The position numbers were made by a program, and so were the translations under genes. The notes under the pieces are model-generated. The model searched no databases. It saw only the letters and a list, made by a program, of their open reading frames with translations, and was not told where the DNA came from. A stretch of DNA of 64,000 bases from Brachionus rotundiformis (Eukaryota; Rotifera; Eurotatoria; Ploima; Brachionidae): positions 1,250,825 through 1,314,824 of the forward strand of contig JAESIW010000065.1 of NCBI GenBank assembly GCA_016802295.1. Reading direction: 5' to 3'. Of the stretch, positions 1 through 9,709 are shown piece after piece (within the stretch, counting starts at the first letter, position 1; each line of letters begins with the position of its first letter).

Positions 1-45
1 TTTATTTTTAATTTTCTAAATAATCCTTTAATAATGATTGTTTAT

Positions 46-1194
46 TTAATAAATTTTAGAAGCCTCTGATTCCTTTTATTTAAATTAAAAAAATTACGAA
101 ATTAAAGAAGACGAATTTATCAATATTAAAGAACAAAACATAAAAAAAGTCACTTAATCATTATTAACGAGTTAACATTATTAGAAAGTCACTTAAACAT
201 TTTTGATTCTTAAATGTGTAAAGTTTTATTTATCTATTAATCTTTTAAACTAGATATTTTTTGATAAAAATAATTTTAAAATATAGCAACAATATCTTTT
301 AAATGATCTTTTAACTAATAGAGTTTTTTCAGAAATTTTCATTTTAACTTATCTCTCTTTATGCAAATTAAACACGAATAAAAAATTAATAAATTTAAGA
401 ATTAATTACCTCAATAAATTTAAGTGTTTCGTTTCCGTTATTCAAATTAAAAAAAAGAATATGACCATTTTCATTTGTAAATACAAGATTGTTAAGTTGT
501 TTATTATAAAATAGATTGCTGATTCGAGTGTAATTACAATCAACTACAAATAAAGGTTTTTAGCAAAATCATTTTTTTATTAATTATATGACCGACTCTG
601 ACTCTCATCTAAATTTTAATTTTTCATATAAAATATAATAATATTTTCAATTTGTTAAGTAATTGATATTATACTATATTATTTTTGATAACTAACATGT
701 TTACAATTGCTAGAATCGGTCTAATAAATCTATATAATTTTAATTTTTCAATAACCTTTGACTTTCCAGCTAAGTTTTTCTTCTAAATCTTGGTAAAATT
801 CTATCATGTTCTCTCTCAAAAGTCCAAATGACCCATCTCTAAATTTGAACAAAATGAAGCTTGTTATAAATTACAAAAATAAGTAAATAAGTACTCTGAA
901 ACAACTATTTTCCATGAGTTCCAAGGCTTACTAGAGCTGAATATAAATTTCAAGGTATTCTCATTTATTCCTAGTCTGAATTTTCCTTTCATCCATGATC
1001 CAATTTGAGTAAAAAGATCTAAAAAAGACTTCGATAGAATTTAAAAAAATAGATAAATAAAACACACTGCCATTTTGATGTGCCTTTTGATATTCAATGT
1101 AAATGTTGTCGTTTTTACCGATTTCAGTCACCCAATAAGGAAATGTATATGTGTTTATATCGTATAATATTGTATTATCTTTTTCAGTATTCAT
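46..1194 (-). CDS. unrecognised five-exon gene, about 164 aa
   Basis: I do not recognise the family. Reading the minus strand, five exons join without breaking phase: 1194..1068, 1018..895, 838..756, 543..410 and probably 72..46, with GT...AG introns. The predicted protein starts MNTEKDNTILYDINTY and passes through a segment rich in W, G and K (GSWMKGKFRLGINENTLKFI). It ends in a stretch with beta-propeller flavour (LVFTNENGHILFFNLNNGNE), which resembles one WD40-type blade. The first exon stays open past its probable donor at 1067, so a longer unspliced reading (to 961) is possible but looks less protein-like. The last exon is only 9 codons after a 337-bp intron and is the weakest part. Neighbour ARMC7 lies upstream in the same orientation, about 0.55 kb away. 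Confidence 0.45.
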
Positions 1195-1747
1195 TTTAAA
1201 AATATTTTTGAATATTTTAAATTTTACACGTATTTAAGATAAAAATTTAAATAATTGCAAATCCTAGTGAATATATAAAATGATCACGTGATTTTAGAGC
1301 TAATTTTAATTGTCCTATTTAAGTTTAATTTTTTTAATAATTATAATTATTAATTCATTTTAAAGAAATAATATTTTTAATCAATTTCAGTTTTAAAAAA
1401 ATTATGAGAAGTTCAGTATTTGCTAATAATATATATATATATATTTAAAATTTATTGATTTTAAAGAAGAAAAAATTGGCTAATAAGCCTAAATGAGGCA
1501 AGAGAAAATGTACATAGGGCTCCAATTGTTTTCAAATGACTTATTTTGTTTATTTTGCGAATTCTGCCAATGCTTTGCATCGGAAAAATTTTTACTTTTT
1601 GAGGTTCAGCTTTCAATACTTGAAATTATCTTCAATTTGAACTAAAAATAAAAAAAAAATTTTATTTGCCAAAATAACTTAAATTTATTAATTTTACTTA
1701 TTTTAGTAAAAATCATTTTAAATAAATATTTAAATAGAACACTTTTA
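1195..1747. other. non-coding spacer with short AT microsatellite
   Basis: AT-rich spacer between the unknown gene and the ARMC7 3' end. A short perfect (AT)n run lies near 1428-1444. I see no coding or structural signal otherwise. Confidence 0.6.
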
Positions 1748-2356
1748 TTAGGATATATTTAAATTTTTCAAAATCAAACAAGCTAAATTTGAGAGTCTTT
1801 TATTCGTCGATTTTGCATATTCAACAATTAAAAAATTAAAATTGACTTTCTCATTTTTATATTTAAGAATTTCATCTTTAATTCGTTTTAATTCGGAGGA
1901 ATCGATAACATTTTGATCAACACAGTCGTCTGTCATAAATACTAGTATAGTAAGTACATTTAGAATAAGTTCAATGTTATCATTTGTTGGTTCAATGGTT
2001 AAACAGCCTAAAACTAGATTAACAAAATTATGTTTGAGCAAGTATTCTTTATTTTTTGGATCTATGCATAGATTACACAAGGCGGCGACTGAGAAATGCA
2101 AAATTTTAAAATTAAAATTTGAGTTTGACCTAAAATTGGTCAAGTTTTCCAAAAAAATGTCAATTATATCCAATCTCCTAAAATATTCATAGTTTATTGG
2201 ATCGTATGCGAAATTACCAAGATTGGCAGCAACTTGCTCTTTTTTGTCATCATCATGAGTTGATTTGTATTCTTCAACTAATTCTTTTAAGTATGTAAAT
2301 CGATCTAGGTCAGCTTTGCCTGTTCTTTTTTTTAAGGAATTTGGTGTTGAAAACAT
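1748..2356 (-). CDS. ARMC7: armadillo repeat-containing protein 7
   Basis: Single-exon gene for 202 aa, close to the usual length of the family (about 198 aa in human). The diagnostic N-terminal block is present: a leucine-rich first helix (LDRFTYLKELVEEY) followed by KEQVAANLGNFAYDPINYEY, which matches the ANLANFAYDPxNYEY signature of ARMC7. A second armadillo repeat contains AALCNLCIDPKNKEYLLKH. The start is the first in-frame ATG. In vertebrates ARMC7 is a small armadillo protein reported with the spliceosome; that role is family knowledge and not visible here. It is head to head with CFAP410, with 213 bp between the two start codons, so they probably share a promoter region. Confidence 0.93.
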   Translation of the reverse strand: MFSTPNSLKKRTGKADLDRFTYLKELVEEYKSTHDDDKKEQVAANLGNFAYDPINYEYFRRLDIIDIFLENLTNFRSNSNFNFKILHFSVAALCNLCIDPKNKEYLLKHNFVNLVLGCLTIEPTNDNIELILNVLTILVFMTDDCVDQNVIDSSELKRIKDEILKYKNEKVNFNFLIVEYAKSTNKRLSNLACLILKNLNIS

Positions 2357-2569
2357 TATTGACTAAAAATTTTGAGAATAAAATATTATTTTAATTTTTA
2401 AATTTTTGAAAAGTTTCAAATCAAACTTTTAATTACCTCAGCATAATTTTTCTTGTCTCAATGACAACTATGAATGATTCATTTTTGTTTTAAATGCATA
2501 CATTTTTAAATTTATGAAAAAATTAATTTGATTTTTGATGGATATCTATGACAAATCATCTGCTTGACC
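2357..2569. promoter_or_regulatory. shared divergent promoter region (ARMC7 / CFAP410)
   Basis: These 213 bp separate the two divergent start codons and must hold the 5' UTRs and promoter(s) of both genes. No clear TATA box or named motif could be assigned in such AT-rich sequence. Confidence 0.45.
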
Positions 2570-3510
2570 ATGCATTCGCTAACGATTGATATTGCCTTGC
2601 AAGGTAAAAAAAGTCAGAGTCTTGAAACAATAAAAAAATTGAATCTTTGGTAAATGCTTTCAAATATTTATGGTCTACTTTTCAAATAATATGTTCATTT
2701 GACAAATTTAAGGGCTTCTAATTTGACAGATATATCTTTGGTTAAAGAAATGCCAAATCTTGAAATTCTAGTATTAAGGTAATTTTAAATGGTTTAAATG
2801 TTGCTCTAAAGGAACTAAAATAACTTTTTGAAAGTGCAAATAATATAACCTCGCTTAAAGATATTCAGTATTGTGAAAATTTACGTGAATTGTATTTAAG
2901 AAATAACAAGATAAATGATTTAAATGAGATTATTTATCTTAAAGATTTAAAAAACCTAAAAATACTCTGGTTAGACGAAAATCCTTGCACAGAACACGAA
3001 AATTATAGACTTAATGTTTTAAAGAATTTATCTAATTTGGAATATTTGGATAATACAAGTAAAGACAAAATCAAAGACCATTGCCTTTTAAAAAAAAATT
3101 TTAAACATAAAAACTAAAGTTGTGACTGAAGAAGAGGTAAATAAAGCTCTTGAGCTTGGCGAAGAGTTAACTTATTCTTCTGATTTTGATAAGTTGATTT
3201 TACCTCTGGAAAGTGATGAAATAACCAAAGAAAATAACTCTAAATCGTCTGAACAAACAGATATAAATAGTTATTGTTTAAAAAGTAATCTTGAGAATGA
3301 TTTTTCACAAATGGAAAGCAAAGATGAAACAGAAGCTATAGATAATAAAAGACAGGTAAATTTTTAAAAATTTAATTTTTTTCTAATCATTTTTAATCTT
3401 AGAATGATAATGTTATGTCAGCCATTCTTATTTTGTTGAATAATTTAAATTCAGATCAACTTGAGCAAGTAATTCATGAATGTGAAAATCTTAAGCAAAC
3501 ATTAATATAA
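2570..3510 (+). CDS. CFAP410: cilia- and flagella-associated protein 410 (C21orf2), LRR protein
   Basis: Five exons, phase-consistent: 2570..2649, 2713..2778, 2835..3058, 3120..3355 and 3403..3510, giving 237 aa (human about 256). The order of features matches the family. First comes a KKLNLWASNLTDISLVKEMP block, then leucine-rich repeats (NITSLKDIQYCENLRELYLR and ILWLDENPC), the LRR cap, VTEEEVNKALELGEELT, a variable acidic linker, and the conserved C-terminal helix NVMSAILILLNNLNSDQLEQ. CFAP410 acts at the ciliary base with NEK1 and SPATA7 in vertebrates and is needed for ciliogenesis. Introns are 47-63 bp. Without splicing, the third exon runs on into intron 3 and stops at 3117. A polyadenylation signal AATAAA follows at 3543. 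Confidence 0.93.
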
Positions 3511-4083
3511 ATCGTATATTGTTTTTGTTGTTATTTTTATCAAATAAAAAATTTTTAAAAATCTAAAGAAAACAATTATTATTTAATCAAATTCAACTGT
3601 AATTGTGCTAAATTATTAAATAATAGTATAAAAGATTAATAAAGGAAATTTATTTTTTTACAAATTATTTTAAAATTCAAACCTAACTATTGGAATGATA
3701 ATTACAAATTTTGTTTATATAATCTTCAAATTCTCTAAAAAACCAATTTTAATAAAAACTGAAAAGCTCTGATTCTTCTCTCGAGATTTTAAAAAAATGA
3801 TAAAATTTCTTTTCATCAATTGATTCATTTAATCAAATTTCTTAAATTTATTTCATTTAAAGTGTTATTTGTAAAACTTCGACTCATTTTTATATATTTT
3901 AAATTTTGTTTTATAGTTTTATAAAAAATTAAAAATTTATATGTTTTTTTTTTTAAATTAAATTGATAAGATAATAAGAGTATAGGATTTTTTTGAATAT
4001 TTATATTATCTAATACAGATTTCTTTTAATTGTTTAAACTTTAAAAATTAAATTAGATGATTGTTTTTAATAATAGAATAAAA
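3511..4083. other. 3' flanks of two convergent genes
   Basis: AT-rich spacer between the 3' ends of CFAP410 (+) and the polycystin-like gene (-). It holds an AATAAA at 3543 and poly-T/poly-A runs. No gene seen. Confidence 0.6.
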
Positions 4084-6150
4084 TTATTTATTTGTTTTAA
4101 TATTAATGGAATTTTTTACTAGATCCAGCCTTTTTTCAATTAAGGTACAACAATTTTCCAAATTATTGTACTTAATCAAGAGCTGTGTCCACTCATCATT
4201 AGTGACATACTCATCAGCCAACTCCTCATCATTAATTCTCAATTTCGGCTTATGATCATACTCAATTTCAAACATTCTTTTAATCATGGCCTCAACTTTG
4301 AAATTATCTACTTGATGTTCACTTCTGAGCTTAAATTCTTTGAGTACTTCCGCTACTATTTCTTCTTCGAAGCCATTTTGGACAAATTTTCTTTCAATAT
4401 CTTGTACACAATACAATCTGTTTACGGAGCGAAAATTGAATATTTGATGGAGATGAATTGAATATTTGGTAAAGTTCTTTTTAATAAATCTTTCGGTAAA
4501 GAGAAAAAAAAATTTATCTAATTTCATTGAAGACTCTCGACATGTTGGATCTTTTTTAACCATATCATATGTTCCCAAAATAATTGCGAGCATTAAGTTA
4601 AACATTATTATGATCATTACCACAAGATAAGATGCAAAGAAATAAAATGATTTTCCATCATAATCTAATAGAGCAAAAATGTCTATTTCACCCCACATGA
4701 ATCTGAATAAGGTTGAAAAACATTTTAAGAATGTTGAAAATTTGCTAAAATTTCCACCGTATAAAAATTGTAATTCAAGAGCATAGCTGAGAATGAGCCC
4801 AAAAAAGATTATAAAAAATCCTATCAAATCCAAATAGGATTTTTGAAAAGTCATCACAATATTTGATATCATTTCATTAAAGCGACTGTACATGGTTATC
4901 TCAAAGCAGCAAAATGCGTAAATTATACCAACTAGTAGATCAAAGCGTCTATAGAACCAAGAAACTTCATAGAAAGAGTGGTACTTAAAGGGCTCGCTGA
5001 AATAAGTTTTTAAATTTTGACTTACTTCATAATAAATTCTAAATTCAATATAGAATAGCCTTGTTAATGCTATCATTATACACATATCTGTCAAATAGGT
5101 AAATTTTATAAACATGGCTATTTTGTAAATTATTAATCTTCTTAAAAACAAAATTATATAAATTAGATATATCAAAATTATAACAAAAAAGCAAAAGCCC
5201 TTTTTTAAATAGCTGGCCACTTTGCCAAAAACGCACAAACTTCGATCAAAATCGATTATGTCCACCTGAATTTTGTGCAAAAAACCACTAGATGGAAAAT
5301 ATAAAACATAAAAATTTATATAAACAAATTGTTTTAAATTGTGATTGAATAAATTAAGTTCGTATTTTATTGATTTAATATCAAATTGGTCAACGATACA
5401 CCTAATTAATTCCAAATTAGGCTCAGTGCTTTTGTTCAGAAATATTTGGTATCCGTCACAATTATTGTCATATTCATCGACTGAATCGTGGCAATCTATG
5501 CCAGTCAAGTAAGCATATACATTTTTGAAAAATCCATAAGTTCGTCTAAAGCCCGGATTGTACTGCTTGTAAAAGATTGATGAACAAATTGTTTCATTAA
5601 TGAATTCTTCTCTTGTTTCATAGACGCTGTCTACTTGATTTTCTTCATCATTGGTAAAAACTGGATTAAAAAGGTGATCAAATGGAAGTTTAGCCTTATG
5701 TTTCAATTTTTTAAATTGGTACACTTTTATTTTTAAACTAGATATGGCATGAAGGACATAATCTTTGGTATAATTATCTTTTTTATTCACAAGTTCTTCA
5801 AAACTGGAAATTTCCGAATCTTTTGAGACAGAAACCAAATAAGGCAAAAAATGCTGTGGAAAATCAATCTTGATTCTGGATGTAAAAAAATTACTGTAAA
5901 ACTCATGTAAAACTGCATTAGATTCGGACAACGAATTTGAGTATAGGTAATTAAGGCGGATATAAACAGCGGTAATAAGAATAGAAGCCAGCAATATCTT
6001 AAAGATATTTTTCACTATTCTTTTCTCTAAGTCTTTGAATATCAAATCTTCGTTTTCTAATTCATCAATCAAAATTTCTTTGCTTTCAGAGCTAAAATTT
6101 TTTGAATTTTGTTCGATATTTTCAGATATGTTGGACATTTTATCAATCAA
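4084..6150 (-). CDS. polycystin-2-like (TRPP) cation channel, intronless
   Basis: One uninterrupted 688-aa ORF. After a short cytoplasmic N-terminus there is a first membrane helix (about residues 46-66). A long extracytoplasmic region of some 240 residues follows, ending in the polycystin TOP-domain motif (NFYVLYFPSSGFLHKIQVDI). Then come five more hydrophobic helices and a pore region around residues 470-500 (FKCFSTLFRFMWGEIDIFAL). The last helix is NLMLAIILGTYDMVKKD, the strongly conserved polycystin S6 that ends FNMFLAIINDTY in PKD2. The selectivity-filter position reads WGE where PKD2 has LGD. The C-terminal 130 residues may contain a vestigial EF-hand-like and coiled-coil region. It is shorter than human PKD2 (968 aa), mainly in the termini. 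Role by family: non-selective or calcium-permeable cation channel in ciliary, ER or plasma membranes. The exact subfamily is not settled. Confidence 0.85.
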   Translation of the reverse strand: MIDKMSNISENIEQNSKNFSSESKEILIDELENEDLIFKDLEKRIVKNIFKILLASILITAVYIRLNYLYSNSLSESNAVLHEFYSNFFTSRIKIDFPQHFLPYLVSVSKDSEISSFEELVNKKDNYTKDYVLHAISSLKIKVYQFKKLKHKAKLPFDHLFNPVFTNDEENQVDSVYETREEFINETICSSIFYKQYNPGFRRTYGFFKNVYAYLTGIDCHDSVDEYDNNCDGYQIFLNKSTEPNLELIRCIVDQFDIKSIKYELNLFNHNLKQFVYINFYVLYFPSSGFLHKIQVDIIDFDRSLCVFGKVASYLKKGFCFFVIILIYLIYIILFLRRLIIYKIAMFIKFTYLTDMCIMIALTRLFYIEFRIYYEVSQNLKTYFSEPFKYHSFYEVSWFYRRFDLLVGIIYAFCCFEITMYSRFNEMISNIVMTFQKSYLDLIGFFIIFFGLILSYALELQFLYGGNFSKFSTFLKCFSTLFRFMWGEIDIFALLDYDGKSFYFFASYLVVMIIIMFNLMLAIILGTYDMVKKDPTCRESSMKLDKFFFLFTERFIKKNFTKYSIHLHQIFNFRSVNRLYCVQDIERKFVQNGFEEEIVAEVLKEFKLRSEHQVDNFKVEAMIKRMFEIEYDHKPKLRINDEELADEYVTNDEWTQLLIKYNNLENCCTLIEKRLDLVKNSINIKTNK

Positions 6151-7588
6151 CTATAAATATAATAACTAATTTGGATTAATTAAACTATTTTTAATAAATC
6201 GAATGTTGAATAATCTTAATCATTATTATTAAGTAAACTGAATATTTTACTAAATTTTATAATATACAATTTATCTACTTAACTATCTATCTCTTTTTTA
6301 AATACATTTTAATTTTGGTTGTACTGGAGCAAGAATCCTTTTCATGTTAAAATATTTGAATATGAGGCTAGTTAGAATTTAGAAGACACTTTCAAATAAT
6401 TTAAGTTGACATGGTAACTGTCTTTTTTAATTTGATATTAATTGATTTATTGGTACCTAATTAATTTATTAATTATTTAGAGGTTGATAAAAAATGTGGG
6501 AATTTAATTGGTAGTATATATTATTAATAGTTAAGAATACATTGGAATTTTAAATTTTAAAAATACCAATGGCTAGCAAAGATCTGACAATCTAAATATT
6601 GAAGTCGTCAAACATTTTTAAATATACATGTTAAATGTAGATAATTAACTTACTTAAACTTCAAAAAATAATTGAATATTTTACCAAGTTAAAATTGAAT
6701 TCAAATATTGATACCCATATGGATAACCGAGATTCACTCAAGGCTTAAAAATATGGTGAGACAGGCGTTCAGGTTATAGATTGTTTTAAACAGAATTAAA
6801 AATAATATTATCATATAATTCGATATCTAGAATATATTTATTTAAAAAAGAGATTTTTATAAATTTGGCCATTTTAAAAAATGATTTTTATTGCTATAAA
6901 TACTAATTCAAGTTAAATTCGTAATAAATAGAACTTAAAAGGTTGAGAAATTAAAATTTGCTGATTTTGTCCAGCTAAAATTTCTAAAATTACCAACAGA
7001 TCACTACAGTCTGTTTTAACAAAATTAAAACAAATCTTATTTTTTTAATTGAAATTAATCAAAATAATTTACTTAATGAACATATTGACTTTTATTACAA
7101 AAAATTAGCTAAAACAGTTTCTGATTAGAAAACAAATTCTTGATGGTTTTATTTCTTGAATTCAATATTTTCTAAGGAGATAAATCACATTTTTTAAAAG
7201 ATTAAGGAATAAAAATATAAAAAATAACTGCTTTTATTGTTGCTTGTATATATGAGTTATATTTCAATTTTTCATTTAAACTCTGATAAAAAAAGATTAT
7301 CTGCTTTGAAATTTTTATTAAAAATCCAAACATTTAATGTCACAAATAGAGGCTTTTTATACATTTAATCTATTTCTTAATTGAACGACTATAAATTAAT
7401 ATAGAACTTAATTTTAAAAAAAATAATTAGAAAATTTTATTAAGGAAACTATTGACTAACATGGAAAATAAAACAAACTATACAATAATGAGATAAAAAC
7501 GTGAAAAAGAAAATTGATCAAGGAAAATAATTAATTTTCCAATAAAGCTCAGATTAAAATATTTAAAAAAAAAAAGAAAATAGATCTT
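6151..7588. other. gene-free AT-rich spacer
   Basis: 1.4 kb between the polycystin-like gene and GPCR A. Reading both strands I found only short ORFs and no family signature, tRNA or repeat structure. Confidence 0.5.
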
Positions 7589-8632
7589 TTATAAATTAAG
7601 AAAAAAATTTAATAAACATCTGGATATTATTTTCAATTCATTTGAAAATGAATTGTTAAAATACAAATGAATAAAAAAGTTCAATGAGTATACCAGATAA
7701 TTTAAAGTATTTGAACAAAAGCTGTAAATAACTGTAAATGCGTTGAATGTTACTTGATTTCCTTTGTCAATACTTGAAGAAATAGATCCAACTGATTGTA
7801 ATCCTCGACTTATAATAAATATTAGACTTAGAGTAAGGGCCATTCTGGTCAATTTTTTTTCTAAATCTTCTTTTTTTGTTCTGTTTGCCTGTTCTTTATT
7901 ACTCGATAAATTGGATGAAGAATCTTTTGTTTTTACAGCATTCCTAATACCATTGAGCAATTTTTGCTTTTTATTGATATATTTTCTGAATTGCATCAGC
8001 AACAAAATATTACTAATCACTAGAGTGACAAAGAAAAATGTATTACGAACCAAGACAATTGTGGTTAGATAGATTGGATACTCAACTGATGAACCAAAAT
8101 ATGTTCTCACTAGTACATATTTGCTTTCTGGTAATGCTTTTATGTCACGCGAAAAAAGCAAAGGTATGAACAAGCAGACACTGATTATCAAAATTACCAA
8201 TGTTACCAATCTGTATGAAATAGTACTTTTGTTTTTATTTTTAAGGATCAAAATTCGATCAATTGTAATCACAATTTCACAAAAACCCGAAAAAGTATAA
8301 GAAACCGGTATCAAATAACCAACAAAGATGTATTGATGTATAACTTGAACCAGACTTTGATAAACTGCACATCGAACGCAACTTCCTAATGGGATTAATG
8401 CTCCAGTAAAAAGCACAATATTTTCAGCAATTGTCTTGACCAAAAAGTATTTAAATATATTTCCTTGTTTCAATAATTTTACGAATATTATTATTGATAT
8501 GATATTCAGCAAGAACCCAATTGAACATATAGGTGGTACAATGTAAACATATCCAATATTGCGAATGAATGTAAAAATGTTAATTCTTAAAGTATTTTGA
8601 GCTAAACTTGTTGAATTGGTTATATTATTCAT
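7589..8632 (-). CDS. rhodopsin-type GPCR, copy A of a tandem pair
   Basis: Intronless ORF of 347 aa with seven hydrophobic segments. Visible landmarks are TM1 with GFLLNIISIIIF, an extracellular/TM3 cysteine region (GSCVRCAVYQ), and DRI in place of the DRY motif after TM3 (VITIDRILIL). There is a basic, Ser/Lys-rich third cytoplasmic loop, and a TM7 motif NYLVY in the position of NPxxY. No Cys is visible in the second extracellular loop, so the usual TM3-ECL2 disulphide may be absent. The overall style resembles invertebrate peptide (FMRFamide-like) receptors, but ligand and subfamily cannot be named. A second copy lies 2.1 kb upstream on the same strand and shares long stretches of identical DNA. 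Confidence 0.8.
   Translation of the reverse strand: MNNITNSTSLAQNTLRINIFTFIRNIGYVYIVPPICSIGFLLNIISIIIFVKLLKQGNIFKYFLVKTIAENIVLFTGALIPLGSCVRCAVYQSLVQVIHQYIFVGYLIPVSYTFSGFCEIVITIDRILILKNKNKSTISYRLVTLVILIISVCLFIPLLFSRDIKALPESKYVLVRTYFGSSVEYPIYLTTIVLVRNTFFFVTLVISNILLLMQFRKYINKKQKLLNGIRNAVKTKDSSSNLSSNKEQANRTKKEDLEKKLTRMALTLSLIFIISRGLQSVGSISSSIDKGNQVTFNAFTVIYSFCSNTLNYLVYSLNFFIHLYFNNSFSNELKIISRCLLNFFLNL
7779..7862. repeat. identical tract 1, GPCR A (84 bp, partner 9879..9962)
   Basis: This 84-bp block at the TM6/ICL3 end of GPCR A is identical base for base to 9879..9962 in GPCR B. Both edges fall inside coding sequence and the flanking codons differ. Confidence 0.95.
7974..8404. repeat. identical tract 2, GPCR A (431 bp, partner 10086..10516)
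   Basis: I compared this block line by line with 10086..10516 and found no mismatch in 431 bp, including all synonymous positions. It covers TM3 to TM5 and the start of the third cytoplasmic loop. Confidence 0.95.
8490..8591. repeat. identical tract 3, GPCR A (102 bp, partner 10602..10703)
   Basis: This 102-bp block encodes the N-terminal segment and TM1 and is identical to 10602..10703. An 85-bp diverged block (TM2, 8405..8489) separates it from tract 2. Confidence 0.95.
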
Positions 8633-9709
8633 TTTTGTTATGACTTATTGAATATATGAATTTAAATGTATGATTTAGATATCATGACTAGAATAATTTT
8701 TAAAATTGTTCTATTGCATGTTAAATTCAGTAAATTTTGATTAAAATTTTAAATTTAATCGAATCGTTATAAAATATTAATTTGAAGAAAATTTTCTATC
8801 ATTATAAGGGCTTAAGTTCTTCAATTAAGATACGATTTTGGGGGCACTTATTTGCATATGTTTACGTTATTTATTTATATTTATAATTTTTAATCTTTTT
8901 TTAAAATTTCAACTAATACTTTTTTTTTTTAATGCCAACTATGTGCCCTCATTACTTTTTAAAATAATTTTATAAACAGTTTTTTTTAATTTGTAAATTA
9001 TTTTATAATAATTAAATAAAAGAAGTGTTTGAAAGTCATTCTGACAATGGTACTAGCCTGTTATTAACCTTGAAATTGAATTTGAAAAAGTACCAACCAA
9101 TTGTCGATTTTTTAAGAAATAATTGCTTGGCTTTGTATACCAGTTTATGTGGTGTAGATTTGATGTCATTTTGAATTTCTGAATTATGTCTTCTGGAATT
9201 TGCCTAATTTTTAATCGTATTAGTCCGATTAATTAAAATGAAAAAAAATGAAAAAACGATTATCTTTAACAAAGATATTTAGCTGAAATATGTCAATAAA
9301 ATATATTATCACATAGAATTAATTGTTAATTGGGATCCTAAAATAAATTTACTTAACAAATTAAGGATTTTAAGCTTGTTTACTAGTTCTTATACAATTT
9401 TAAGGGCATGGCTAAATTTTTTTTTCCATAAAAAAATGATTTGAGAAAAGGAACAAGAAAAATCAATTTAAAGTTATTTGAGGTGATAGCTAAATATCTT
9501 TTTTTAAAGATAATCGTTTTTTCATTTTGAAATTTAAAACGATTCGATTTCACATCAATTAAGAAATTAGGAGTTACGGTTTTGCAAATAAAAAGAAAAA
9601 TTAAAATAAAAAAAATATTTATATTTAAAAAAATTTAAAAATTGAATAAAAAAATTACAATTTTAAATTTAAAACAACATGAAATAAAATTTTAATAGAA
9701 TCTAAATTC
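8633..9709. other. spacer between the two GPCR genes
   Basis: 1.1 kb spacer that shows no obvious similarity to the sequence flanking the other copy, unlike the coding blocks. It contains an inverted repeat (listed separately). No coding potential recognised. Confidence 0.55.
9246..9531. repeat. inverted repeat with about 42-bp arms
   Basis: The left arm (about 9246-9287) and the right arm (about 9489-9531) are reverse complements with roughly one single-base indel and one mismatch. The shared core is AGCTAAATATCTTT...AAAGATAATCG followed by TTTTTTCATTTT. About 200 bp lie between the arms. It could be a foldback/MITE-like element or a hairpin in the intergenic DNA. No target-site duplication could be assigned with confidence. 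Confidence 0.7.

Noticed and set aside
1428..1444. (AT)n run as a possible functional element
   Set aside because: Too short and ordinary in such AT-rich DNA to claim a role.
7764..8072. Open frame opposite GPCR A, and its twin at 9858-10184 opposite GPCR B
   Set aside because: It is the antisense shadow of the GPCR coding sequence. The twin is explained by the identical DNA blocks.
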